In this document: in pieces, positions 46,048-54,360 of the stretch
How the letters are laid out: the number at the start of each line of letters is the position of its first letter
How positions within the stretch are numbered: the stretch's first letter is position 1
Assembly (NCBI GenBank): GCA_934141245.1
Contig: CAKPCB010000002.1
Span: forward strand, 124,001-188,000
Reading direction: 5' to 3'
Source: an uncultured Bacilli bacterium
GTDB taxonomy: Bacteria; Bacillota_I; Bacilli_A; RF39; UBA660
Length of the DNA stretch: 64,000 nt
The notes under the pieces: model-generated
Told to the model about the DNA's origin: nothing
What the model saw: only the letters and a program-made list of their open reading frames with translations
The model's database searches: none
Position numbers and translations under genes: made by a program

Positions 46048-46584
46048 AGTATCTCCAATATGGTGTACTACAGCCAAAATTCCGCTTAGATGATTTCTTA
46101 AATGGACTCATCATAGTAACATAAACATAATTGCTTTGTAGTTCATAGTCGTCATCATACTTTACATCAGCAAAGCTTTTTAATATGAAAAAACCATTAA
46201 ATTTTTTTTGACATTAAAAGTAATAATAACTTTTGATGTTGCATCAACCTTATCTAAAGTAACTGTTAGAGTATGTGTATTAGTATTATATGAATGTTGT
46301 GATTCTGTGGCAGCTACATCATTAATTTTTACACTTCCTATTACAAACTCAACTAGATTTGTATCAATAACATCAGTTACAACAGGATTTTCATATGCTG
46401 TATCTGTCTGATTATCAAGTGTTACTGTATACATCAAATAGCCATCACTCCAGTTTTTCTTGTCAGCTTCATTTGTTAATGTAAGTCCATTAACAATATT
46501 TACAACAGAAGTGTTTGAAGTAAGTGAGGTTGGTACATTATTATAGTTTCCAACCGAAGATACTGTATTAGATAATTCGTTCAT
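46046..46584 (-). pseudogene. DUF11-like surface/spore protein gene with a frameshift at a run of eight A
   Basis: The first frame (46584 to 46180) codes 134 residues: a Ser/Thr/Asn-rich start, then a DUF11-type beta domain (YLMYTVTLDNQTDTAYENPVVTDVIDT, LTVTLDKVDATSKVIITFNV). It breaks off right after a run of eight A (46202-46209, T on the plus strand). The next frame continues without a stop as FNGFFILKSFADVKYDDDYELQ and on to a cysteine-containing basic end (FGCSTPYWRY), stopping at 46046 inside a terminator. One slipped base would restore a protein of about 178 residues. It could be a true mutation, a phase-variable tract or a sequencing error. A sporulation-type promoter precedes it. Confidence 0.65.
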
Positions 46585-46601
46585 AATTACCTACTACAAT
46601 A

Positions 46602-46627
46602 AGTATATGTGTTTTATAAAAAAGTGT
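46602..46627 (-). promoter_or_regulatory. Putative SigE/SigK-type promoter for the DUF11-like gene
   Basis: Minus strand: AC (46626-46627), 16-base spacer, CATATACT (46602-46609), which matches the SigE -10 CATACAMT at seven of eight positions. The start of transcription would be about 11 bases before the ATG. The same AC-N16-CATA geometry and short leader appear at 45287-45313. Confidence 0.42.
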
Positions 46628-46649
46628 TAAAATTATATATAATTTATTA

Positions 46650-46853
46650 TCATTTAATACTTAAACTATTTCTATATAAACTTAACATATGAGTTAATAA
46701 AAGTGTTATTATTGGGAAAATAACATTTACATATTTTAATAGTGATAAAATTGATAATATTATAGTTATACATCCAAAAACAATTATTAGTATTCTTAAT
46801 ACTTTTCTATATTTATAGTTTTTATATTTATCTTCATTTGTAACGTTTTTCAT
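46650..46853 (-). CDS. Small two-helix membrane protein
   Basis: Sixty-seven residues: a charged N-terminus (KNVTNEDKYKNYKYRK) then two hydrophobic helices (ILIIVFGCITIILSILSLL and VIFPIITLLLTHML) with a short turn. No family recognised. It follows the 46860 gene by six bases, so it is co-transcribed with it. Confidence 0.55.
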   Translation of the reverse strand: MKNVTNEDKYKNYKYRKVLRILIIVFGCITIILSILSLLKYVNVIFPIITLLLTHMLSLYRNSLSIK

Positions 46854-46859
46854 AAATCG

Positions 46860-47762
46860 CTATCCCCCTAAAGTTAAAATTGTAACAACTATAATCACTA
46901 TAATAATTAATACTATAACAAATCCAATCATATTAGAATTTGCGTATGCTAAATTTGCTGAAAAAGTATATGGAGTATTATCATAACTTACTATTTTCCT
47001 GTTTTGATATGCTTTTTTTATATTATCAAAAATCAAATCTTGCTCCCTATTATCTATATTTATATAAAATCTTTTATTGCCTTTTACATATATATATCCA
47101 ACTTTAAACATGTTAAATGAATGTATTTTCTTTGAGTCTTCAAATCTATTAACTAAATTTTCTAAATCATATTTTAAAACAACATTATTATTTTTATTTG
47201 AAATACAACTATTAACTATATCCATCATAATATTTATCTGATTTAAAATAACATTATCAACCATTTTAGATGGTAACAAATAAACTAATAAGGTGTGTTC
47301 TAAATTATTACCCTCATTTATTAATTCAAATCCAATATCGTCTTCTCTAGAATCATATATTTTATTCATTATATCATAACAGATATTCTTATATTCCTCA
47401 TTAAATCTTATCAAAATTCTTGGCATCTCTTCATCTTCAGATGTGAAATACTCTTTTATTATTTTATTATCTTTTTCTTCTTCGTGTAAATTGCTATAGT
47501 CACCATTATCGATAATATATTCATTATTATTAGAATCAGATATATTACTAATAAATTTTTTTTGAAATACATCATAAATTTTAACCATTGCTTCATAAAG
47601 ATATGCATTTATGTCTTTATTCTTGTATAAATAATTTAATATATCCATGTCTTCTTTATCATATACATCTCTATCTTTAATATCATTAACTATCAATGTT
47701 AATTCTCTATATTTCTTTTCATTCAATAAATTTTTAACAGATTGCAAATTATAACTCTTCAT
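46860..47762 (-). CDS. Unknown protein with a C-terminal membrane anchor
   Basis: Three hundred residues, not recognised. The body is acidic and helical, without enzyme motifs that I can see; a single helix at the end (MIGFVIVLIIIVIIVVTILTLGG) would anchor it with the bulk in the cytoplasm (tail-anchored). The start has a weak ribosome binding site. It lies between the small membrane protein and the gene at 47790, and all three follow the divergent sigma factor gene on the same strand. Confidence 0.7.
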   Translation of the reverse strand: MKSYNLQSVKNLLNEKKYRELTLIVNDIKDRDVYDKEDMDILNYLYKNKDINAYLYEAMVKIYDVFQKKFISNISDSNNNEYIIDNGDYSNLHEEEKDNKIIKEYFTSEDEEMPRILIRFNEEYKNICYDIMNKIYDSREDDIGFELINEGNNLEHTLLVYLLPSKMVDNVILNQINIMMDIVNSCISNKNNNVVLKYDLENLVNRFEDSKKIHSFNMFKVGYIYVKGNKRFYINIDNREQDLIFDNIKKAYQNRKIVSYDNTPYTFSANLAYANSNMIGFVIVLIIIVIIVVTILTLGG

Positions 47763-47789
47763 AACACAACACCAAAAAAAGGGAATAGA

Positions 47790-48587
47790 TTAATAAGGCA
47801 TTTCAAGGTTTGAAACTACCCATCTATTTCCTTCCCTAACTAATGTAAATTTATTATCATTATATGAATAATTACAATTACTTGAGCAGTTCAACTTACC
47901 ATACTTACTTTTTACCATATAAACAATTTTATCTGAAGTTTTTTCTTCTACTTTATAAGAATCAAAACCAATATATTCATTGTTTTTATCTATCCAAATT
48001 GGTTTAATGTATAAGTACCCATCTTTTTCAATAAAGTTATCACCGATCAATTCACTTATATAATCCTTACTTATATAAGGTAAAAATTTATCATATACAT
48101 CCTTTAATGATTTAAACTCATCACTACAAACTTTTACATATATATCATTATTATATGTAGTTTGACCATTTTCACAAACATTTAACCACGTAGTTCCAAA
48201 AGCTATAGAATCAGATAAAAGATTTAATGCATTAAAATATTTACTATTAAATAACTTATCAGTATCAATATTTTTAGTATCAATTATTTCTGCATTAAAA
48301 CCACTCCCACCTATTTTAATGTTATTTGTAAAAATAGGTAAAGTGCTTAATTTTAATGACCAAATTCCACCTGCTACAATAAATATAATCAAGGCTAAAA
48401 TAGATATAAATAAAATTATTATACCTGCATTTGTAGCAGTTTTTGAATCAAATGCTTTTGCTTCAGCTTCCACTTTTTTCATTTTAGTTACTTTAGGTTT
48501 TGAATTTCTTTTTGTAGTAGTCTTTGCAGTAGTTTTAGTTTTTGTATTTTTATTGGTCATAGTTTTAGTAGTTTTCTTATTATCCAT
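47790..48587 (-). CDS. Unknown membrane protein with a Lys/Thr-rich cytoplasmic tail
   Basis: The start is the ATG at 48587, seven bases after GGAG; an upstream in-frame ATG at 48623 lacks a site. The first 50 residues are almost only Lys, Thr, Asn and Ala (TTKTMTNKNTKTKTTAKTTT), like a nucleic-acid- or polymer-binding tail. A single helix follows (IIILFISILALIIFIVAGGI), then a 170-residue outer domain with two paired cysteines near the end (GKLNCSSNCNYSYN). Not recognised. Confidence 0.7.
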   Translation of the reverse strand: MDNKKTTKTMTNKNTKTKTTAKTTTKRNSKPKVTKMKKVEAEAKAFDSKTATNAGIIILFISILALIIFIVAGGIWSLKLSTLPIFTNNIKIGGSGFNAEIIDTKNIDTDKLFNSKYFNALNLLSDSIAFGTTWLNVCENGQTTYNNDIYVKVCSDEFKSLKDVYDKFLPYISKDYISELIGDNFIEKDGYLYIKPIWIDKNNEYIGFDSYKVEEKTSDKIVYMVKSKYGKLNCSSNCNYSYNDNKFTLVREGNRWVVSNLEMPY

Positions 48588-48660
48588 ATTATCGAACTCC
48601 AATCTATAATAAAATAATAACATATTTTTTATATTTTGAATAGTTTTTTTATAACAATTA

Positions 48661-49392
48661 TTACTTTAATACTAGTTCTTTTTGAAAACTTTTTTTATTA
48701 TTTTCTGTAACACGTGGTCTTTCATGAAGTTCAATAACTCCTTGTTCCTCTAATTCACTTCCAAGCTTCTTTACTATTTTTGTTATCAAACCACACACAT
48801 AAGACTGAGCTATATTCAATTCATCTGCTATTTCTTTTTGAGTATATATATGTTCATCATAAAATCCAAAACGTAACATTATTATTTCTTTATCTCTATC
48901 AGGAAGTTCAGCAATAAGACCTCTAATTATCCTATAAGTTTCAATTCTTTCGAGTTCCTCAACAAAATTAACACTATCATCAATTAGTGTATCAATCAAT
49001 CTTTTTTCACTACCATCTTTACCATAAAATACGACGTCATCCAAGCTATCAATAATTTGATAGTCTTTAATAGTTCTTAAAAATATTAGTATTTCATTAT
49101 CTATACACTTTACGGCATAAGATGAAAATCTAAAGTTTTTTTCTACATCGTAAGTGTTAATAGCTTTTATTAATCCAATTTTACCTATCGATATTAAATC
49201 ATTCTTATCATAATCAATCCTACCAAATCTTCTAAACACTTGACGTAAAACCAATCGAAGATTATGCATTACTAACCTTTCTTCAGCTTCTTTTGAACCA
49301 TTTTTAGCAGCTCTTATTAGTCTATTTAATTCATCTTTTTCTAATGGTTCATATGTTGTATATTGAGCTACAATTTGTTTGTTAATAGTCAT
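48661..49392 (-). CDS. Divergent sigma-70 family factor of the SigE/SigK type
   Basis: A sigma factor of 243 residues with region 2 (LVMHNLRLVLRQVFRRF, DLISIGKIGLIKAINTYDVEKNFRFSSYAVKCIDNEILIFLR) clearly of the SigE/SigK sort. Region 4 (IYTQKEIADELNIAQSYVCGLITKIVKKL) resembles them less, with Cys-Gly-Leu where SRIEK is usual. There is no pro-sequence. A charged tail of about 30 residues follows region 4. It could be SigK in this lineage or a special mother-cell or stress factor. Promoters of the AC-N16-CATA kind are found nearby (45287, 46602). Confidence 0.8.
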   Translation of the reverse strand: MTINKQIVAQYTTYEPLEKDELNRLIRAAKNGSKEAEERLVMHNLRLVLRQVFRRFGRIDYDKNDLISIGKIGLIKAINTYDVEKNFRFSSYAVKCIDNEILIFLRTIKDYQIIDSLDDVVFYGKDGSEKRLIDTLIDDSVNFVEELERIETYRIIRGLIAELPDRDKEIIMLRFGFYDEHIYTQKEIADELNIAQSYVCGLITKIVKKLGSELEEQGVIELHERPRVTENNKKSFQKELVLK

Positions 49393-49527
49393 ATCTATCC
49401 CCCATCAATATTTTTTATACAACGAAACATATCACAACATGTTTTAATACCCATAATTAATTATATGCATCAATTTGTCGCTTATTATATCACTTTTAGT
49501 CGGAATAGTAAATATTTTTCAAAAAAA

Positions 49528-49547
49528 AGAACCCAAACTAGGATTCT
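49528..49547 (-). terminator. Terminator of the nusA-infB operon
   Basis: A 7-base-pair stem (49528-49534 with 49541-49547) with one G-U pair only on the minus-strand RNA, 6-base loop, then eight T. It overlaps the rbfA stop. Confidence 0.7.
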
Positions 49548-49896
49548 ATTCTTCTGTTTTTATTTTTTCAATTACCTTTTCTATTCTGTTACCATATTCA
49601 ATAGATTCATCAAATACAAAAGTCAATTCTGGGGTATGTCTTATCTCTACTCTTTTACTAAGCTCACCCCTTATAAAAGATTTAGCATGATTTAAGGATT
49701 TTAAAATTTCATCTTTTTTAGAGCTTTCTAAAACAGTAAAATATACTTTAGCAAAACTCAAATCATTTGTTATGTCACAACCTGTGATAGTAACAAATTT
49801 TATATTTTCATCTTTTACTTCTTCCATTAATATATAGCTTATTTCTTTAACAAATGAACTTTCTAAACGTTCTATTTTTACACTCATGCTGCTCAC
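49546..49896 (-). CDS. rbfA: Ribosome-binding factor A
   Basis: A KH-fold protein that matures the 30S subunit by acting on the 5' end of 16S rRNA. The 116 residues fit the family: N-terminal RIERLESSFVKEISYILMEEVKD, FVTITGCDITNDLSFAKVYFTV, and FIRGELSKRVEIRHTPELTFVFDESIEYGNRIE. It is last in the rimP-nusA-ylxR-infB-rbfA operon and adjoins infB directly. Nothing odd. Confidence 0.95.
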   Translation of the reverse strand: MSSMSVKIERLESSFVKEISYILMEEVKDENIKFVTITGCDITNDLSFAKVYFTVLESSKKDEILKSLNHAKSFIRGELSKRVEIRHTPELTFVFDESIEYGNRIEKVIEKIKTEE

Positions 49897-52026
49897 CTAT
49901 CTCTTAATTTCGTTCAAGTCATAAGTTTCAATAATGTCATTTTCTTTTATGTCTTGATAATTCTCTAATGTAATACCACAATCCATATCTTTTTTTACTT
50001 CTTTAACTTGATCTTTTTCTCTTTGTACAGACTTTATTTTACCAGTATATAAGACAACACCATCTCTTATTACTCTAGCATTACTTCCGTTTTTTATAAC
50101 ACCATCTGTAACGTGTGAGCCTGCAATGTTACCAATTTTAGAAAACTTAAATATTTGTCTTATTTCTGCATGTCCAGTTATTACTTCTTCATATACTGGT
50201 TCAAGCATTCCCTTCATTGAGTTTTCTATATCTTCTATCATTTTATAAATTATGTCATAAAGCTTTATATCAACATTATTATCCTTGGCAAAATCCATAG
50301 TTTTAGCACTTGGTCTAACATTAAATCCAACTATAATTGCATTAGAAGCACTTGCTAGAACAATATCACTTTCTGTAATTGTTCCTACACCGCCTCTTAT
50401 AACATTAACCTTAACACCTTCAACATCTATTTTAGCTAAGCTCTGCTTTATTGCTTCTAAGCTACCATTAACATCGGTTTTTAATACAACAGCTATTTCT
50501 TTTGCACCTGCTTGAATTGCACCAAATAAATCATCTAATGTCATTCCATTTCTATTTGTAGCTTCTTCTCTTACTCTGTTTTTTCTTTGTTCAGCTATTG
50601 ATTTTGCTTGTTTCTCCGTCTCAAATGCCATAAACTTATCACCAGCAGAAGGTGTCTCATTTAATCCAGTAATTTCTACAGGCATAGATGGTAATGCCTC
50701 AACTATATCTATTCCTTTATCATTTTTTAATGTTCTAACTTTTCCATAAGATGTACCAACTACTATTGGATCTCCTAGTCTTAAAGTACCATTTTGAACT
50801 AAAAGTGATGCTACTGCTCCAACTTGTTTATCAAGTCTTGCTTCAATTACTGTACCTACTGCATATCTAGAAGGATTTGCTTTCAATTCATTCATTTCAC
50901 TTACTAATAATATATTTTCAAGTAATGAATCAATACCCTCACCTGTTTTAGCAGATATTCTATTAACTAAAATGTCTCCGCCCCATTCTTCAGGAGTTAA
51001 ACCATACTCAACAAGTTCAGTTAATACTCTATCAACATTAGCATCAGGTAAATCAATTTTATTTACTGCAACTATTATAGGTACTTTAGCTGCTTTTGCA
51101 TGATCAATTGCTTCTTTAGTTTGTGGCATAACGCCATCATTAGCTGCAACTATTATAATAACTATATCTGTTACACTAGCACCTCTTGCTCTCATTTCAG
51201 TAAAAGCCTCATGCCCAGGTGTATCAATAAATGTTATCTTTTTACCATTCAATTCAACTTGATAAGCACCTATTGCTTGTGTTATTCCACCAGCTTCTCC
51301 ACTTACAACATCTGTCTGTCTTATGGCATCTAAAAGTGAAGTTTTTCCATGATCTACATGTCCCATAATTGTAACAACAGGTGGACGTTCTACTAAATCT
51401 TCTTCATTTTCTACTAAATCAAACTTTTCAAAATTACTTATATCTACATTCTCTTCATTTTTTAAAGTTTTTTCATAGTCAATTACTAATAGCTCAGCAA
51501 TATCATAGCTAAGTGAGTAATTTACATTAGCCATTATTCCTAATTTCATTAATTTTTTAATCAAATCAAGAGAATTAACATTTAATTCGTTTGCCAAATC
51601 AGTAACAGTCATATTTGATTTATATACCACTACATTATTGTCTTTTTCTTCATTTGATTTAAGTTTTTCTTTATGCTTATACATTTCTTTTCTCATAGAT
51701 TTGAAACTATTTTTACTATTTTCAATTCTATCCGCTTTAGACTTTAATTTTTCTTTATGTCTATGACTGTCAATATCGATTTTTTCATCACTAATTATCT
51801 TTTCTACTTTTTCATCTAGTTCATCATCATATTGATAATCATCCATTTCTGACTCATCTTGATAATTTTCTTCATCTGATTGAATTTCATTATCAAGTAA
51901 TGTTATATCATCATCACTAAGTAATGAATTCTCATCTTCATATTTTATGTCGAGTTTTAAACATAATTTTTTAATCTCATCTAAAGACTTATTTACGTCG
52001 TTAGCATACTCTAATAAACTCATCAT
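49897..52026 (-). CDS. infB: Translation initiation factor IF-2
   Basis: A GTPase that brings initiator tRNA to the 30S subunit. Two short N-terminal IF2N-type domains lie at about residues 1-45 and 140-190 (TVTDLANELNVNSLDLIKKL). They are separated by an acidic/Lys-rich linker. The G domain has GHVDHGKTSLLD (G1), GGITQAIGAY (G2), DTPGHEAF (G3) and NKIDLP (G4). Domains II, III and IV follow, ending with RDGVVLYTGKIKSVQREKDQVKEV. The total of 709 residues is normal for Bacillota. Confidence 0.97.
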   Translation of the reverse strand: MMSLLEYANDVNKSLDEIKKLCLKLDIKYEDENSLLSDDDITLLDNEIQSDEENYQDESEMDDYQYDDELDEKVEKIISDEKIDIDSHRHKEKLKSKADRIENSKNSFKSMRKEMYKHKEKLKSNEEKDNNVVVYKSNMTVTDLANELNVNSLDLIKKLMKLGIMANVNYSLSYDIAELLVIDYEKTLKNEENVDISNFEKFDLVENEEDLVERPPVVTIMGHVDHGKTSLLDAIRQTDVVSGEAGGITQAIGAYQVELNGKKITFIDTPGHEAFTEMRARGASVTDIVIIIVAANDGVMPQTKEAIDHAKAAKVPIIVAVNKIDLPDANVDRVLTELVEYGLTPEEWGGDILVNRISAKTGEGIDSLLENILLVSEMNELKANPSRYAVGTVIEARLDKQVGAVASLLVQNGTLRLGDPIVVGTSYGKVRTLKNDKGIDIVEALPSMPVEITGLNETPSAGDKFMAFETEKQAKSIAEQRKNRVREEATNRNGMTLDDLFGAIQAGAKEIAVVLKTDVNGSLEAIKQSLAKIDVEGVKVNVIRGGVGTITESDIVLASASNAIIVGFNVRPSAKTMDFAKDNNVDIKLYDIIYKMIEDIENSMKGMLEPVYEEVITGHAEIRQIFKFSKIGNIAGSHVTDGVIKNGSNARVIRDGVVLYTGKIKSVQREKDQVKEVKKDMDCGITLENYQDIKENDIIETYDLNEIKR

Positions 52027-52051
52027 AATTAAAGCACCTCTTTTCTTTATT

Positions 52052-52531
52052 TTATAAGTTTAGTTCTATTTTTATGTTTTCTGGTTTATATTGTCTATAT
52101 TTTACACCACAAACATCCAACATTTTCTTAGAAGCAATATTTGAATCAGTACCACTATATTTATCTGATAAATAAACAATTTCTTTTATTCCGGACTGAA
52201 TAATTGCTTTTGTACATTCATTACATGGAAATAAGGTTACATATAATGTGGAATTTTTAACAGATGCTGTAGAATTTAAAACTGCATTTAATTCAGAATG
52301 ACATACATATGCATATTTTGTGTCCAAAAAGTTTCCTTCTCTTTCCCAATGCATATTCTTATCATCATCAAAACCTGTTGGAGCTCCATTATAACCAAGT
52401 GAAATTATTCTCTTATACTCATTAACAATACATGCTCCAACTTGTGTTGATGGATCTTTACTTCTCTTACTAGATAATATTGCAACACCCATAAAGTAAC
52501 TATCCCAACTTATATAATCTAATCTTTTCAT
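52052..52531 (-). CDS. Deoxycytidylate (dCMP) deaminase, ComEB-like
   Basis: A zinc deaminase converting dCMP to dUMP, the precursor for dTMP. The zinc-site motifs are CHSELNAVLN (about residues 77-86, the catalytic Glu in HSE) and LFPCNECTKAII (about 99-110). The N-terminal WDSYFMGVAILSSKRSKDPSTQVGACIV is the family signature. It sits inside the nusA operon between ylxR and infB, where Bacillus has ylxQ. That place is unusual and suggests co-expression with translation genes or replacement of a lost ylxQ. Confidence 0.9.
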   Translation of the reverse strand: MKRLDYISWDSYFMGVAILSSKRSKDPSTQVGACIVNEYKRIISLGYNGAPTGFDDDKNMHWEREGNFLDTKYAYVCHSELNAVLNSTASVKNSTLYVTLFPCNECTKAIIQSGIKEIVYLSDKYSGTDSNIASKKMLDVCGVKYRQYKPENIKIELNL

Positions 52532-52541
52532 AAATACCTCA

Positions 52542-52799
52542 CTAAATCATTTTCTTTAATTCTTCAAAAATTTCATCAGGTACATCAACTTCTAAATGTC
52601 TATTTAGAATCTTAGATTTTTGTGCTTTATTAAAAACTTCCATATCCATCTTTAAGTAAGCACCTCTACCATTAGCTTTTCCAGTAGAATCAATTATTAC
52701 ATTTCCTTCTGGAGTTCTAACTATTCTTATTAATTCTCTTTTTGGTAACTTTTCTTTTGTAACAATACAAGTTCTAAGTGGAATTTTCTTTGGTTTCAT
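52542..52799 (-). CDS. ylxR: YlxR/RnpM family RNA-binding protein
   Basis: A small RNA-binding protein of the nusA operon, in Bacillus shown to modulate RNase P. Its 85 residues show the family marks: IPLRTCIVTKEKLPKRELIRIVR at the start and STGKANGRGAYLK in the middle. It adjoins nusA with ten bases between them. Confidence 0.92.
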   Translation of the reverse strand: MKPKKIPLRTCIVTKEKLPKRELIRIVRTPEGNVIIDSTGKANGRGAYLKMDMEVFNKAQKSKILNRHLEVDVPDEIFEELKKMI

Positions 52800-52809
52800 A
52801 AAAACCTCC

Positions 52810-53901
52810 TTAATCTTTAAAATTGATACCCATTTCTCTAGCTTGTTCTAAATTTTTTATATCTATTTTATAATGAGTCAATTTAGATGCAAGTCTTGCA
52901 TTAAGCCCTTTTTTGCCAATTGCCAAAGAGAAATTATCATCATCTGCAACTACTATTGCTTCTTGTTTCTTTGGATCTGTTATTATAACATGTAGATTCT
53001 TAGCTGGTGAAAGTGCATTTGCAATAAATACAGCTGGATCTTTATCGTATTTAACTATGTCTATTTTTTCACCATGAACCTCTGTTAATATTTTTGCAAT
53101 TCTATTACCTTTTTCACCAATGCATGCTCCAATAGGATCTATATTTGCGTACTCAGAATATACTGCAACTTTACTTCTGTTTCCGGCCTCACGTGCTACA
53201 CTGTATAAAAGTACTGTTCCATCTGATAATTCAGGTATTTCAAGTTCAAATAATCTTTTAAGAAATCCATAATGATTTCTAGATAATAGTATAAATAATC
53301 CTTTACCACTATTATCAACTTTTGTGATATAAACTTTAAGTGGTTTTTCCATCTCGATTTTTTCACCTGGAATGCATTCTTTTTTAGGTAAAATACCATT
53401 TGTTCTTCCAAGATTAATAAAATAATTATCTACATCTTCTAGTTCAACTGTACCTACAACAAGTTCATCTTGCTTGCCACCAAATTCATCCATTATAGCA
53501 TTTCTTTCGGCTTCTCTCATTTTTTGAATTATTACTTGTTTAGCTGTTGATGCTGCAACTCTTCCAAAATCCTTTGGTGTTACTTCAGTATCTATTGTAT
53601 CACCAACATTAAGTGTTTTGTTAATTTTTCTTGCATCAGTTAAACTAATTTCAGTATCTAGGTCTATATCTTCTCCATCTTCTTTTTCATCCGGAACAAC
53701 AGTAAGATATGAGTATACTTTTATGTCTCCCGTTTTTCTATCAATGAAAATTTTTGAATTTGTTAAAGAATCAAAATTTTTCTTGTATGCTGTTGCAAGT
53801 GCAAGTTCCATTGCTTCAAAAACAAGTTCTCTATCAATATTTTTTTCTTTAACTATATTATCTACTGCTTTTATGAATTCTTTACTATTCACCTTTATCA
53901 T
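52810..53901 (-). CDS. nusA: Transcription termination/antitermination protein NusA
   Basis: A transcription elongation factor with domains in order: N-terminal RNA polymerase-binding domain (residues 1-130), S1 domain (about 135-200) and two KH domains (about 205-350). The KH region contains DPIGACIGEKGNRIAKI and ALSPAK. The sequence stops after KH2 at 363 residues; the acidic repeats of proteobacterial NusA are absent, as in other Bacillota. The start overlaps the end of rimP by 17 bases. Confidence 0.95.
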   Translation of the reverse strand: MIKVNSKEFIKAVDNIVKEKNIDRELVFEAMELALATAYKKNFDSLTNSKIFIDRKTGDIKVYSYLTVVPDEKEDGEDIDLDTEISLTDARKINKTLNVGDTIDTEVTPKDFGRVAASTAKQVIIQKMREAERNAIMDEFGGKQDELVVGTVELEDVDNYFINLGRTNGILPKKECIPGEKIEMEKPLKVYITKVDNSGKGLFILLSRNHYGFLKRLFELEIPELSDGTVLLYSVAREAGNRSKVAVYSEYANIDPIGACIGEKGNRIAKILTEVHGEKIDIVKYDKDPAVFIANALSPAKNLHVIITDPKKQEAIVVADDDNFSLAIGKKGLNARLASKLTHYKIDIKNLEQAREMGINFKD

Positions 53902-54142
53902 CTCCCTTACTTTTAGCGTAAATATCTAATATATATGGCTCATCCATCAAATCAATTTTATCTATTAATGGATTAATTATTCTAGTTGCCATAACTACAG
54001 TATTAATTGGAATAATTTTATTAGAATCTAAGACTATATGTACGTAATTATTAGTCCCCTCTTTATCAGAATAAACATCATCAATCCAAACATCTAGTTT
54101 TTCTAATTTCTCACCAACAACGTTAATTATTTGTTCTTTCAA
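53885..54142 (-). CDS. rimP: Short RimP-like ribosome maturation factor
   Basis: RimP helps 30S assembly and usually has about 150 residues in two domains. Here only the N-terminal domain is present (about 85 residues, with VWIDDVYSDKEGTNNYVHIVLDSNKIIPINTVVMATRIINPLIDKI); the chain ends with DIYAKSKGDDKGE, and the C-terminal SH3-like domain is missing. The start is TTG at 54142 seven bases after GGAG; the ATG at 54184 lies inside the leader hairpin. Position before nusA supports the identity. The reduced form may be a lineage trait. Confidence 0.75.
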   Translation of the reverse strand: MKEQIINVVGEKLEKLDVWIDDVYSDKEGTNNYVHIVLDSNKIIPINTVVMATRIINPLIDKIDLMDEPYILDIYAKSKGDDKGE

Positions 54143-54161
54143 ACTATCACTCCTTAAATTT

Positions 54162-54189
54162 AAAGAGTAGGACCTAAGCCCCACTCTTT
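54162..54189 (-). promoter_or_regulatory. Hairpin in the rimP-nusA operon leader
   Basis: A 10-base-pair stem (54162-54171 with 54180-54189) with an 8-base loop, one pair being G-U only in the minus-strand RNA. It lies between the promoter and the rimP ribosome binding site and is not followed by a T run, so it is a leader structure and not a terminator. A regulatory role is inferred. Confidence 0.5.
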
Positions 54190-54201
54190 GTTACTGACTC
54201 T

Positions 54202-54229
54202 ATTATAACATAATATTATGCATTTACAA
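54202..54229 (-). promoter_or_regulatory. Promoter of the rimP-nusA-infB operon
   Basis: Minus strand: -35 TTGTAA (54224-54229), 16-base spacer, -10 TATAAT (54202-54207). The leader hairpin starts about 13 bases later. Confidence 0.55.
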
Positions 54230-54325
54230 GTATTTTATGAAAAATTATAAATATTATAAAAACTATAAAAACTGAAAAAATATAACAAAAAAGAACTTTT
54301 GGCAAGCCCTCTTATTTATATTTAA

Positions 54326-54342
54326 GTTCAAATAATTTGAAC
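54326..54342 (-). terminator. Stranded tRNA terminator
   Basis: A 7-base-pair palindromic stem (GTTCAAA/TTTGAAC) with a 3-base loop, built like the hairpin after tRNA-Met (31461-31477). Seven bases away lies CTCAGTGGTGCG, the same 12 bases that span the 3' end of tRNA-Leu (57712-57723). The rest of the tRNA is absent here, so it looks like the old end of the tRNA-Leu locus cut off by an insertion. Confidence 0.5.
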
Positions 54343-54348
54343 AAATTT

Positions 54349-54360
54349 CTCAGTGGTGCG
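54349..54360. repeat. Left attachment-site repeat
   Basis: Twelve bases, CTCAGTGGTGCG, equal to 57712-57723. The bases TGGTGCG match the last acceptor bases, discriminator and CCA of tRNA-Leu on the opposite strand, but the following sequence does not. Confidence 0.5.
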
